The notes under the pieces: model-generated
Told to the model about the DNA's origin: nothing
The model's input: only the letters and a program-made list of their open reading frames with translations
Database searches by the model: none
In this document: one piece after another, positions 32,600-41,512 of the stretch
How the letters are laid out: each line of letters opens with the position of its first letter
How positions within the stretch are numbered: position 1 is the stretch's first letter
Translations under genes and position numbers: made by a program
From: an uncultured Myxococcales bacterium
GTDB taxonomy: Bacteria; Myxococcota_A; UBA9042; DTJE01
Reading direction: 5' to 3'
Assembly: GCA_937975765.1 (NCBI GenBank)
Contig: CALJUR010000084.1
Location: 1 to 52,191, forward strand
Length of the DNA: 52,191 nt

Positions 32600-34233
32600 A
32601 GGCCCAAGGCAACCTCCTCGGACTGCGCCCCGCACAACTGAAGCAGATCGACCGGCTGGCCGAGCGGCGGGCCGGGGCGGAGGACTTCGTCGACCCGTGG
32701 TTCGCGGTGGCGCTGCAGGACGCGGCCCTCGCGGCGGGGAGGCGGATCGGGTGCCTGGTGGACCGGCGGGGCGGGGTGCAGGCGCTGCTGGTGGGCAACG
32801 CGGTGCACCTGGCGGTGCCGAAATGGGCGCGCAAGCGGCTGGGCCCGGGGCGGCTGGGCGGCCTTCGGCTGATCCACGCGACGATGAACGGCGAGGGGCT
32901 GGCCCACGAGGACCTGGAGACGCTGCGGATGCTGTCGCTGGACGCGACGGTGGCGGTGATCTGCGGCATCGAGGGGTCGATGCCGTGGGTCGAGGCGGCG
33001 CACCTGCTGCCCGGCAGCGCGGGGGGGCTGTGGGAGGTGCTGCCGCGCCGGCACGCCTCGCGGATGGAGGCGCGGTTCGACCTGGCCGTGCGGGACCTGG
33101 AGACGCAGTTGCGGCGCGAGCAGGCGGCGCTGCGAAACCACGGTCCGGGCGGTGGCAGGGCGCGCGACGCGGCAATCGTCGTGGTGCCGGTGCTGGACCG
33201 ATGCGTGGACGAGGAGTGGGAGAAGGCCGAACTGATCGCGCTGTGCCATACGGCGGGCGTGGCGGTGGCGGCGGTGGTCGTGCAGCGGCGGTCCCGGCCG
33301 GACCCGACGTTCCTGATCGGGCGCGGCAAGGTGCGGGAGGTCGCGATGCTGGGGCTGGCGAAGGGCGCGGACCTGCTGGTGTTCGGCAGCGCGCTGACGC
33401 CGTCGCAGCAGCGGTCGATCGCCGAGGCGACCGACGTGCGGGTGATCGACCGCAACCAGTTGATCCTGGACATCTTCGCGAAGCACGCCCGCACGCCGGA
33501 GGGGCGGCTGCAGGTCGAACTGGCGCAGCTGGAGTACAACCTGCCGCGCCTGTCGGACAAGGACGACGCGCTGTCCCGGCTGACCGGCGGCATCGGGGCG
33601 CAGGGTCCCGGCGAGACGACGCTGGAGATGGAGCGGCGGCGCGCGCGGCAGCGGATCCACGTGCTGGAGAAGCGCATCGAGGCGGTGGTGGCCGAGCGCG
33701 GCGAGCGGCGGCGGAGGCGGGTCGAGGCGGACGCGCCGATGGCCGCGGTGGTGGGCTACACGAACGCCGGGAAGTCCACGCTGTTCAACACGCTGACGGG
33801 CGCCGAGGTGGTCGCGCAGGACCGGCTGTTCGCGACGCTGGACCCGACGGTGCGGCGGGTGCGGCTGGAGGACGGCAGGACGGCGCTGCTGGTGGACACG
33901 GTGGGATTCATCCGGGACCTGCCCGAGGAACTGGCGGGCGCGTTCCGGGCGACCGTCGAGGAGATCGAGGCCGCGAAGGTCCTGGTGCTGGTGGCCGACG
34001 CTTCCGACCCGCACCTGGACGAGCAGGTCGTGGCGGTCCGGAGGCTGCTGGCGGACCTGGGGTTCGGGGACCGGCCGGTGCTGACCGTGCTGAACAAGGC
34101 GGACCGCGTGGCCGACCGGGCCATGCTGGACGCGCAGGCCCTGGAACTGGACGGCATCGCCACCTGCGCGCCGGACCCCGCCACCCTGCGCCCCGTGCTG
34201 CGGAAACTGACCGTGATGCTGTCAGAAAAATAG
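32596..34233 (+). CDS. hflX: GTPase HflX, long form
   Basis: 545 aa from GTG at 32596 (GTGA overlap with the regulator, GGGGAA upstream). A ribosome-associated GTPase that splits stalled ribosomes under stress. An N-terminal extra domain of about 180 aa (GNLLGLRPAQLKQIDRL...), known from the longer HflX forms, precedes the core. The core has FLIGRGKVREVA, VDRNQLILDIFAKHARTPEGR, the Gly-rich GGIGAQGPGETTLE, and a G domain with GYTNAGKSTLFN, LFATLDPTVR, VDTVGFIRDLP and LNKAD. Its TAG stop is formed at the edge of family-A element A4. Confidence 0.94.
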   Translation: MKAQGNLLGLRPAQLKQIDRLAERRAGAEDFVDPWFAVALQDAALAAGRRIGCLVDRRGGVQALLVGNAVHLAVPKWARKRLGPGRLGGLRLIHATMNGEGLAHEDLETLRMLSLDATVAVICGIEGSMPWVEAAHLLPGSAGGLWEVLPRRHASRMEARFDLAVRDLETQLRREQAALRNHGPGGGRARDAAIVVVPVLDRCVDEEWEKAELIALCHTAGVAVAAVVVQRRSRPDPTFLIGRGKVREVAMLGLAKGADLLVFGSALTPSQQRSIAEATDVRVIDRNQLILDIFAKHARTPEGRLQVELAQLEYNLPRLSDKDDALSRLTGGIGAQGPGETTLEMERRRARQRIHVLEKRIEAVVAERGERRRRRVEADAPMAAVVGYTNAGKSTLFNTLTGAEVVAQDRLFATLDPTVRRVRLEDGRTALLVDTVGFIRDLPEELAGAFRATVEEIEAAKVLVLVADASDPHLDEQVVAVRRLLADLGFGDRPVLTVLNKADRVADRAMLDAQALELDGIATCAPDPATLRPVLRKLTVMLSEK

Positions 34234-34340
34234 GGACAGCCTCCATTTTCCCCACCCCCCAACCCAATCATGACGAGCACATAGGCTCCACGGAATTCCT
34301 GGAAGCGCCCTTGAAATGATTGGAGGCTGTCACTCTTTTC
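34225..34340 (+). mobile_element. Family-A-like miniature element A4 between convergent genes
   Basis: Inverted arms carry GGGACAGCCTCCATT (34233-34247) and, on the other strand, GAAAAGAGTGACAGCCTCCA (34321-34340). The interior of about 75 bases is non-coding and has AACCCAATCATG near the left arm, like copy A3. The arm core differs from the RAYT arms by TCACC to CCTCC, so it may belong to another RAYT. The hflX stop is in the left arm and the amidase stop is in the right arm. Confidence 0.65.
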
Positions 34341-35136
34341 GGGGGCGGCGATCGGCGGAGGCGAGGCGGGCGAAGGCCACGATGCCGTCGCGGATGGCGG
34401 CGGCCAGGCGGTCCTGGTAGGCGCCCTGGGCCAGTTTCAGGCCCTCCACGGGGTGCGTCATGAAGCCCGTCTCGACCACCACGGCCGGCATCGACGCCCG
34501 GCGCAGCACGGCGAAGTTGCCCTGGCGCACGTTGCGACTGGGGGTTTCCGGGAAGGCGGCGGCCAGGCGCCGTTGGATGGCCGAGGCCAGCAGCGCGGAC
34601 TCGGACAGGTTCCCGTTCCGGCGCAGGTCCGACAGGATCGCGGCCGCATCCGGATCCTCGACCAGCGGCTCGGGGGTGACCGCCTCGGCATTCTCGCGCC
34701 GGGCCAGCGCGTCGGCCTCGGGGTCCGAGGCCGGCCCCAGGTAGAACGTCTCGATGCCGCGGACCTCGGGACTGGGAGCCGCGTTCGCGTGCAGGCTGAC
34801 GAAGGCGTCGGCCCGGGCGGCGGCGGCACGCGCCGGCCGCTCCGGCAGGTCCAGGTCGGAATCGTCCGTCCGCAGCATCACCACCTCGATGCCCGGTTCG
34901 GGTTTCAGCAGGTCGGCCAGTTTCCTCGCGATGGCCAGCGTCAGGTGCTTCTCGTGGATGCCGGCGACGCCCATCGCGCCGGTGGACAGGCCCCCGTGCC
35001 CCGCGTCGATGGCGACCCGGAACGGCACGATCGGGACCGGCTTCTCCCGCGACTTCGCGCCGGCCTCCGACACGACCAGTCCGGCCAGCGCGGACAGCGC
35101 AACCCCGGCCAGGAAGACCCGCACCCCGTTCCGCAT
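34330..35136 (-). CDS. N-acetylmuramoyl-L-alanine amidase (Amidase_3)
   Basis: 268 aa from ATG at 35136 (GGAGG upstream). A signal peptide (to about residue 27) directs it to the periplasm, where the family cleaves the bond between MurNAc and L-Ala, chiefly during cell separation. The zinc site is visible: IDAGHGG (His47), IHEKHLTL (Glu62) and SLHANA (His116). The catalytic Glu is in VVVETGFMTH. No AMIN or LysM targeting domain is present. Its TGA stop lies inside element A4; lepB is divergent with a shared 123-base promoter region. Confidence 0.94.
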   Translation of the reverse strand: MRNGVRVFLAGVALSALAGLVVSEAGAKSREKPVPIVPFRVAIDAGHGGLSTGAMGVAGIHEKHLTLAIARKLADLLKPEPGIEVVMLRTDDSDLDLPERPARAAAARADAFVSLHANAAPSPEVRGIETFYLGPASDPEADALARRENAEAVTPEPLVEDPDAAAILSDLRRNGNLSESALLASAIQRRLAAAFPETPSRNVRQGNFAVLRRASMPAVVVETGFMTHPVEGLKLAQGAYQDRLAAAIRDGIVAFARLASADRRPRKE

Positions 35137-35204
35137 CCCCTTGCACCTCCGGCGACGAGTGTACCGGCGGCCGGCCCGGCATGCCAGGTTGGAACGCGGC
35201 GCGT

Positions 35205-35233
35205 TTGACACCCCTTGACCCCGGCCGTATCCT
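35205..35233 (+). promoter_or_regulatory. lepB promoter
   Basis: TTGACA (35205-35210), 17-base spacer, TATCCT (35228-35233), 26 bases before the GTG start. Perfect -35 box. Confidence 0.65.
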
Positions 35234-35259
35234 GCCGCCCGGAACGCCCGGAGGAGAAC

Positions 35260-36198
35260 GTGCCCGGCTCGCCACGCCCGCTCCGCAAGGAGGCGACCCG
35301 ACTGGCCCGCGAGACGTCGCGGATCCTGAAGTACCGGGGCGGCCGCCTGTCCGCGACCGACCTGAACGCCCTGAACGCGCGGCTGAAGGATCTGGACCAG
35401 GCCCTGGCGAAGGACGCGGAAGCCCCTGCGCTGGCGGCGGCGATGGAGTCCCTGCGGGCCGGGCTGTCGAAGCACCACGACGCGCTGAAGCGCGCCACGA
35501 CCCGCGAGTACGTCCAGTCGCTGGGCGCCGCGGTCGGCATCGCGCTGGTCATCCGGGCCTTCGTCTTCGAGGCCTTCAAGATCCCGACGGGGTCGATGAT
35601 CCCGACGCTGCTGATCGAGGACCACATCTTCGTGAACAAGTTCGTGTACGGCCTGCGCGTGCCGTTCACGCACTGGCGGGTGGTGGACGGCGGGACGCCC
35701 CAGCGCGGCGATATCGTCGTGTTCGAGTACCCGGGTCCGGGCGAGGACCACGGCAAGGACTTCATCAAGCGCATCGTGGCGGTCGAGGGCGACCGGGTCC
35801 GGCTGACCGGCAACCGGTTGGTCATCAACGGCCAGGAGGTCCCGACCGAGGTGCTGGACAAGAGCGCGCCCTGCGAGGACGCGACCTTCGCCCGGTGCCG
35901 GTGCGTGCGACAGAAGGAGCGCCTGGGCGATACCGAGTACGTGACGCAGCACCTCGCGCCGCCGCCCGTCAACACCGCGATCGGCTGCATCAACAATCCC
36001 GACTGGCCGCTGCCCGACACGGAGGGCACGACGATGCCCGAGGTGACGGTGCCCGCGGGCCACGTGCTGGCGATGGGCGACAACCGCGACAACAGCAGCG
36101 ACGGCCGTTTCTGGGGATTCCTGCCCGTCGAGAACGCCAAGGGCCGCGCAATGGTCCGCTGGTGGCCGCCGGGCCGTTGGTTCAGCACGGTCGAGTAG
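35260..36198 (+). CDS. lepB: Signal peptidase I
   Basis: 312 aa from GTG at 35260 with GGAGGAG upstream; TTG at 35215 lies in the promoter and is rejected. A soluble, helical N-terminal segment of about 85 residues precedes the membrane helix (SLGAAVGIALVIRAFVF), an unusual addition. Catalytic Ser112 is in IPTGSMIPTL and Lys170 in DFIKRIVAVEGD; GDNRDNSSDGRFWG is box E. The enzyme removes Sec/Tat signal peptides on the outer face of the membrane. An insertion with four Cys (PCEDATFARCRC, then TAIGC) sits between the two halves of the catalytic core. The TAG stop is the first part of a family-B copy. Confidence 0.93.
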   Translation: MPGSPRPLRKEATRLARETSRILKYRGGRLSATDLNALNARLKDLDQALAKDAEAPALAAAMESLRAGLSKHHDALKRATTREYVQSLGAAVGIALVIRAFVFEAFKIPTGSMIPTLLIEDHIFVNKFVYGLRVPFTHWRVVDGGTPQRGDIVVFEYPGPGEDHGKDFIKRIVAVEGDRVRLTGNRLVINGQEVPTEVLDKSAPCEDATFARCRCVRQKERLGDTEYVTQHLAPPPVNTAIGCINNPDWPLPDTEGTTMPEVTVPAGHVLAMGDNRDNSSDGRFWGFLPVENAKGRAMVRWWPPGRWFSTVE

Positions 36199-36220
36199 GG
36201 CGGGGGCGCCGTCCCCCGCC
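36196..36220 (+). repeat. Family-B hairpin at the lepB stop codon
   Basis: TAGGGCGGGGGCGCCGTCCC followed by CCGCC. The repeat's TAG is the lepB stop. One of two same-orientation copies in a 261-base gene-free stretch (36199-36459); the rest of that stretch is C-rich without a recognisable signal except a possible -10 box TACAAT at 36427-36432. Confidence 0.65.
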
Positions 36221-36378
36221 TGTCCCCGCCCGAGCACGCAGGCAGAGTCCGCGGGTTTCCGCAGGAAACTCCGGACGGAGCCGGAGTCGCCTCGGGCGCA
36301 CCCAGCGACTCCCCCGTCCCCCGCCGGGTCCGTCCTCGATCCCGGGGACGTCGCAACGATCGTTGGTACCGCCCTGGA

Positions 36379-36405
36379 TTGTAGGCGGGGGCCCCGTCCC
36401 CCGCC
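36379..36405 (+). repeat. Family-B hairpin, second copy in the lepB downstream gap
   Basis: TTGTAGGCGGGGGCCCCGTC followed by CCCCGCC, same orientation as the copy at 36196. It lies about 55 bases before the next start codon. Confidence 0.65.
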
Positions 36406-36459
36406 GTCGCGACACCGCGTCGCTGGTACAATCCCCGCAGCGCCTGGAGCGAGTCACGG

Positions 36460-38625
36460 ATGGACGTCCTGGGCAACCTCATCGGGATCGCGATCGCCTT
36501 GCTGGGCGCCGGGGTCCTGGCCGGGGGCGCTTACGCTCTGGCGGTGCGCCTGTATCCCGACGGTCCCGCGTCCGCCCGGCTGTCGGCCGCGACGGTACTG
36601 GCCGGCGGGACGCTGGTCGCCCTGTTCGAACTGCTGACGCCCCTGCACGCGTTCCGTCGGGACGTCGTGCCGGGGTTGGCGGCGATCGGCGGAGCGGGGC
36701 TGGTGCTGCTGGTGCCGCCCGGCCTGCGGGAGGCCGTGCTGCGGGGCCTGCGGACCGACGCGCGCGACGCCCTCGCCGTGCTGGGCCGGGACCGGTGGGT
36801 GGCGCCGGCGGCCCTCGGGACGGTGGCCGTCGCGGGGATCCGCCTGCTGCGGGGCCTGGCGGCGCCCCCGCTGGCGTACGACGCGCTGACCTACCACCTG
36901 GCGCGGGCGGCCACCTGGATCCGCACCGGCACCCAGGATCGCTTCCTGGCCCCGGACGCCTGGGGCTACTGCACCTTCTACCCGTCGGCCGGCGATGCCC
37001 TGTGGGCGTGGGCGATGCTGCCGACCTCGTCCGACCTGCTGCTGGCGCCGGCCGGGGCCGTCGCCTGGCTGGCGGTGGTTCTGGGGGCCTACGCGGCGGC
37101 CCGGTCGCTGGACGCCTCGCGCCGCGCCTCGGCCCTGTCCGCGCTGGCGGTGGGCGCCGCCCCGTGCGTGATGCCGCACCTTGCGGCGTCCTACGCGGAC
37201 CTGCCGGTTCTGGCCGGGCTGCTGCACGGGTTCGCGCTGGCCGCTCGCCACGCCCGTAGGGGCCCGGGCACGACGGCGGTCCTGGCCACGATCGCGCTGG
37301 CCGTGGCCGCCGCTGCCCGATCCAGCGCCCTGCCCTTCCTCGTCTTCGGCCTGCTGCTGGCCGCCTTCGTCGAGGCCCGGCGCACCGCCCCGGCCGGCGC
37401 GCGATCCCGCACCGTCGCGGCCTGCCTGGCAGCCGCCCTGCTGGCGGCCCCCACCTACCTCGGCACCTTCGTGGACACGGGCTCGCCGGTCTATCCGCTG
37501 CCGGTCCGCATCGCGGGAACCGAGGTCTTCCCGGGCAGCGAGGAATTCCGGTGGGTCCACTCGGGCGAGGCGCTGGGCGCGACGAGACTGCCGGCCGCAA
37601 CCATCGTGGAATCGCTGTTCGTACCCGACCTGGGCGCGGAATCCCCCCACCTCAACCTGGGTCCGGTCGCACCGTTCCTGCTGCTGCTGGGGGCGATCGG
37701 CGCGGCGCGCGCGCTGTGGCGCGGGCCGCGAGCCCCGGTGTCGTTCGCCCTGGCGGTCGTCGCGACGGTGGCCGCCGGCACGTTCCTGTGGGAGGGCTCG
37801 GCCGGCTTCCTGGCCGTCCCGTGGTGGCTGGACAAGATCGGCCGCTTCCTGATGCCGGGCATGACGATCGCGATCGTGCTGGGCGCCGTGCAGGGCGGGC
37901 GCCTCGCCGATGCCGTGCGGCTGGCCGCGGTGGCCGTCGGCCTGGTGCTTTCCTTCCCGCAGGGCTGGTCGCGCGCCGACGCGGTCGCGACGGCCGAGGT
38001 CGCTGGGGTGCTGGCGGCCGGCGGCGCCGTGGCGTGGGTCGCGACGCGCCGGCTGGCCAGCCGGGGGCGGGGCGTCGCGTTCGCGGCGGCGGCCGTCCTG
38101 GGGGTCGCCGCGCTGGCGGTGGTGTCCCCGATTCGCGCCGGGGCGCGCTACCCGACGTGGCAGGCGGCGGCGGACGGCGAGGCGTACGACCTGCACCCGG
38201 CGAACCGGCTGGCGCTGTCGGCCTGGCCCGTCTGGCAGGCCCTGGACGGCGAATCCCCGGTCCGCATCGCGCTGGCGGCCGGCTTCGACGGCGTCGGCCA
38301 CAACTGGTACACGTACCCGCTGTTCGGCAGCCGGCTGCAGAACGACGTCGAGTACGTTCCGGTGACGCGGGACGGACGCGTGATGGACTACGCCGCCCCG
38401 GATGCGCTGGCGCCGCGCCTGGACCGGTCCGCCTGGCTGCATCGGCTGGCCGAACGGCACATCGAGGTGCTGGTGCTGCTGCTGCCGCCGCCGCCCGAGG
38501 CCGCCTGGGTCGAGCAACTGCCGGACGTGTTCGCGCCGCTGGGGTCGTCCCCCGGCGCCCAGGCGTTCCGTCTGGACGCCGCAGCGCTGGCCCGGCACCT
38601 GGCCACGCCGACCCCGACACCGTGA
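36460..38625 (+). CDS. Polytopic membrane protein, GT-C glycosyltransferase-like
   Basis: 721 aa with about fourteen hydrophobic segments. The early loop PPLAYDALTYHLARAATWIRTG, then YPSAGDALWAW, matches the layout of GT-C (PMT/GT39-related) proteins in which an acidic loop follows an early helix. The C-terminal region is periplasmic-type and ends with an EVLVLLLPPPPEAAWVEQLP segment. Donor and acceptor cannot be named. The protein stands alone between repeats and a VOC gene. It is one of three big membrane proteins of this general kind in the window (others at 15079 and 47219). Confidence 0.75.
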   Translation: MDVLGNLIGIAIALLGAGVLAGGAYALAVRLYPDGPASARLSAATVLAGGTLVALFELLTPLHAFRRDVVPGLAAIGGAGLVLLVPPGLREAVLRGLRTDARDALAVLGRDRWVAPAALGTVAVAGIRLLRGLAAPPLAYDALTYHLARAATWIRTGTQDRFLAPDAWGYCTFYPSAGDALWAWAMLPTSSDLLLAPAGAVAWLAVVLGAYAAARSLDASRRASALSALAVGAAPCVMPHLAASYADLPVLAGLLHGFALAARHARRGPGTTAVLATIALAVAAAARSSALPFLVFGLLLAAFVEARRTAPAGARSRTVAACLAAALLAAPTYLGTFVDTGSPVYPLPVRIAGTEVFPGSEEFRWVHSGEALGATRLPAATIVESLFVPDLGAESPHLNLGPVAPFLLLLGAIGAARALWRGPRAPVSFALAVVATVAAGTFLWEGSAGFLAVPWWLDKIGRFLMPGMTIAIVLGAVQGGRLADAVRLAAVAVGLVLSFPQGWSRADAVATAEVAGVLAAGGAVAWVATRRLASRGRGVAFAAAAVLGVAALAVVSPIRAGARYPTWQAAADGEAYDLHPANRLALSAWPVWQALDGESPVRIALAAGFDGVGHNWYTYPLFGSRLQNDVEYVPVTRDGRVMDYAAPDALAPRLDRSAWLHRLAERHIEVLVLLLPPPPEAAWVEQLPDVFAPLGSSPGAQAFRLDAAALARHLATPTPTP

Positions 38626-38680
38626 TCCCCTTGCTCCCGGCGGTTCCCGGGAAGGCCCGCGTCGCGCCCCGACCCTCCCG

Positions 38681-39085
38681 TCAGCCGCCCGCGTCCCCCG
38701 CGTCGGCCACCACCTCGACGAGGTTTCCCTCGGGGTCCCGGAAGACCAGTTCGTAGAACCCGTCGCCCGTGCGGCGCGGCCCGTTCTCGACGGCCCGCCC
38801 CGCCTCGCGCAGGCGCCGCGCGAAGGCGTCCACGTCCGCCGACGTGCCCGCCCCGAAGGCCAGGTGTGCCAGGCCCGTGGCCGGTTGCGCCGGCGATGCC
38901 GCCAACCCGACGACCGTCATCAACTCCAGCCGCGCCCCGGCCCCGAACGCCAGGAAGCACGAGCGGAAGCCCCGCGCCTGGTTGCGGTAGACCGTCGTCG
39001 CGGTCCCGCCGAACAGCCCCAGGTAGAAGTCCCTCTGGGCCTCCAGGTCGCACACCCATGCCGCCACGTGGTGGATCGTCGCCAT
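38681..39085 (-). CDS. VOC (glyoxalase/bleomycin-resistance) family protein
   Basis: 134 aa from ATG at 39085. MATIHHVAAWVCDLEAQRDFYLGLFGG and the final FRDPEGNLVEVV are typical of paired beta-alpha-beta-beta-beta VOC domains. The metal-site residues appear as His near the start (IHH), Glu in LELMTV, His in LAHLAF and Glu in NLVEVV. Substrate unknown; single-domain members include lactoylglutathione lyases and dioxygenase-like enzymes. Cytoplasmic, convergent with the membrane protein upstream. Confidence 0.88.
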   Translation of the reverse strand: MATIHHVAAWVCDLEAQRDFYLGLFGGTATTVYRNQARGFRSCFLAFGAGARLELMTVVGLAASPAQPATGLAHLAFGAGTSADVDAFARRLREAGRAVENGPRRTGDGFYELVFRDPEGNLVEVVADAGDAGG

Positions 39086-39195
39086 CCGTCCCTCCCCCGA
39101 GGCCCGCGGACGCCGGCCGGCCGCCGCGATCCGGTTGTCCCGTGCCGGTCCCTTCCGTCCCCGGTATACTCCCACGGAAACGGCCCGGAGGTACC

Positions 39196-41463
39196 ATGAG
39201 CCTGCCGCATCGCATCGCCCTTCCCGTCCTGGCCCTCCTGGCCGTGGCGCCCCTGGCGTCCGCCGCGCCGCTGCGCGACCTGCCGCTGGCGGAGGTCCAG
39301 CCGGACGGCACGCCTGTGACCCTGTTCGCGACCGGCGACGAGTTCCACCGGCGCGTGCACGACGCCCAGGGATACACGGTCGTCCGCGACCCCGTGTCCG
39401 GTTGGCTGGTCTACGCGGATCGCGCCGGCGAAGCCCTGGTCCCGACCGGCCTCGCCGCCGGGCTGTCCGACCCGCGAATCGCCGGGCTGCGTCCCTTCCT
39501 GGACCAGGACCCGCGCGTGCTGGACCGACAGGTCTTCCCGGCCCGCGTGTCGCGCCAGTCCTGGCCCGCCGCGCCGACCAAGGGCACCCTCAACAACCTG
39601 CTGATCTTCGTGCGCTTCGACGGCGATGACGAACTGACCGAACGGATCGAGGACTACGAGCGGGAGTTCAACGACATCACTCCCGGCGCCACGTCGATGC
39701 GCGCCTTCTTCCGGGAGGCCTCCCGAGGCACGCTGGACCTGCCCACGATCTTCGTGCCGCCCGCGGACGAACAGGGTTGGGCCGTCGCCTACACCGACCC
39801 GCACCAGCGCGGCTACTACAGCCTCTATCATGCCTCGGCGAACCCCACCGGGTACCGGACCGACGCCGAGGCCGAGCGGCGCGAGCACGCCCTGCTGAAG
39901 GCGGTGCTGGCCGCCGTCGAGCCTCAGATTCCCGCGGACGTCGACCTGGACGCGGACGACGACGGCGACGTGGACAACGTGGTCTTCATGCTGCAGGGAT
40001 GGCCGGACCAGTGGTCGAACCTGCTGTGGCCGCACATGTGGGTGATGTTCGAGGACGTGTACGTGCACGGGGTCCGCGTCTACGCGTACAACGTGCAGTT
40101 CACGTCGATGATGGTGCTGTCCCCGGGCACCTTCGCGCACGAGACGTCGCACACGCTGGGCCTGCCGGACCTGTACCACTACAACCACGACGACCTGGCG
40201 CCGGTCGGGCCTTGGGACCTGATGGAGAACACCGCCTCGCCGCCGCAGCACATGCTGGCCTACCTCAAGTGGAAGTACCTGGGCTGGGTGGACGAACTGC
40301 CGCAGGCGCGGCACGGCGACACGGTGCGGCTGGCCCCGTCGTGGGACGCGGGGACGCAGGCGGTGCGCGTCGAGGCGGGCGGCGATTCCCGGCAGTGGTT
40401 CGTGCTGGAGTACCGGCGAGCCAAGGGGCCGTTCGAGTCGTCCCTGCCGGGCAGCGGGCTGCTGACCTACCGCATCGACGAGCGCATGTATCCCGAGGGC
40501 AACCGCAGCGGCCCGCCCGACGAGGTGTACGTGTTCCGGCCGGGCGCCGGCAGCGGCAAGAGCGGTCGCGTCGGGCTGGCCCCGCTGGGGGCGTTCACGG
40601 GCCGCGACCGGCTGAACGAGGTCACCGACCCCGCCCCGCGGCTGCAGGACGGCACCGCGGTGACGCTGCGCGTGTACGACGTGGCCGAGGACGCCGACGG
40701 CGTGACCTTCAAGGTGTGCCTGGTGGCGCCGGACTGCGGGGGGAAGGTCTGCGGCGACGACGGTTGCGGCGGGTCGTGCGGGATCTGCGCCGGCGCGACG
40801 CACTGCCTGGATGGGTCGTGCGTGCCGTGCTCGTGCGAGGGCCTGGAGTGCGGCGACGACGGCTGCGGGAACTCCTGCGGGTCGTGCGACGACGGCGACC
40901 CCTGCACGACGGACGCCTGCGAGGCGGGGGCGTGCGCGCATGATTTCGCCCCGGCCGACACCGCGTGCGACGACGACACGGCCTGCACGGCGAACGACCG
41001 CTGCGACGGCCAGGGGACGTGCGCCGGAACGGCATACGAGTGCCAGCCCGAGCCGTGCCGGTCTGCGGCCTGCGACGGCCAGGGAGGATGCGTGCGCGAG
41101 CCCTTGCCGACCGGGACCTCGTGCGACGACGACGACCCCTGCACCGCGGACGACCGGTGCGACGGCCAGGGCACCTGCACCGGGACGCCCGCCTGCCTGC
41201 CCGAGGAGGCGGCCGCAACGGACGCCACGGGGGGGGACGTTGCGGGCGACGCGGCCGGGACCGACGCGAACCCGCCGGACGACGCCGCTGCAGATGCGTC
41301 CGACCCGGCCCCCGACGCCGGGAAGAAGCCTTCCAAGGGCGGCTGCCAGGCCGGCGCCGGCGGCGCGGACACGATCGCCTTCTGGATGCTGCTGGGGATC
41401 GCGGGGCTGGGCATCGCGTCGAGACGGCGCACCGGGGCCCGGTCGCGCGCCAGCGGTCGTTGA
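39196..41463 (+). CDS. M6 family secreted metalloprotease with Cys-rich repeats and C-terminal anchor
   Basis: 755 aa from ATG at 39196 (GGAGG five bases upstream). Signal peptide ends PLASA-AP. The catalytic region shows HETSHTLGLPD (zinc His315 and His319, Glu316, third ligand Asp) and the Met-turn-like PVGPWDLMENTA, as in immune-inhibitor-A-type proteases. Before it, DLDADDDGDVDNVVF may bind calcium. The C-terminal third has two CGDDGCGG.CG units, then CDDDxxCTxxDRCDGQGTC repeats, an acidic Ala/Pro linker and a sorting-like tail (KGGCQAGAGG, helix, SRRRTGARSR). It is probably a surface-displayed endopeptidase. The CGDDGCGG modules link it to the protein at 25372-27192. A good -10 box TATACT lies at 39165 but lacks a clear -35. 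Confidence 0.92.
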   Translation: MSLPHRIALPVLALLAVAPLASAAPLRDLPLAEVQPDGTPVTLFATGDEFHRRVHDAQGYTVVRDPVSGWLVYADRAGEALVPTGLAAGLSDPRIAGLRPFLDQDPRVLDRQVFPARVSRQSWPAAPTKGTLNNLLIFVRFDGDDELTERIEDYEREFNDITPGATSMRAFFREASRGTLDLPTIFVPPADEQGWAVAYTDPHQRGYYSLYHASANPTGYRTDAEAERREHALLKAVLAAVEPQIPADVDLDADDDGDVDNVVFMLQGWPDQWSNLLWPHMWVMFEDVYVHGVRVYAYNVQFTSMMVLSPGTFAHETSHTLGLPDLYHYNHDDLAPVGPWDLMENTASPPQHMLAYLKWKYLGWVDELPQARHGDTVRLAPSWDAGTQAVRVEAGGDSRQWFVLEYRRAKGPFESSLPGSGLLTYRIDERMYPEGNRSGPPDEVYVFRPGAGSGKSGRVGLAPLGAFTGRDRLNEVTDPAPRLQDGTAVTLRVYDVAEDADGVTFKVCLVAPDCGGKVCGDDGCGGSCGICAGATHCLDGSCVPCSCEGLECGDDGCGNSCGSCDDGDPCTTDACEAGACAHDFAPADTACDDDTACTANDRCDGQGTCAGTAYECQPEPCRSAACDGQGGCVREPLPTGTSCDDDDPCTADDRCDGQGTCTGTPACLPEEAAATDATGGDVAGDAAGTDANPPDDAAADASDPAPDAGKKPSKGGCQAGAGGADTIAFWMLLGIAGLGIASRRRTGARSRASGR

Positions 41464-41512
41464 CCGAGCCTGTGCCCGTCGTCGATCGGCTGCGGCGGGC
41501 GGCTCCCCGCCC

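Noticed and set aside
36196..36405. Intrinsic terminators behind lepB
   Set aside because: Hairpins are strong but no T-run follows, and the same sequence occurs as ends of a longer inverted-repeat element; kept as repeats.
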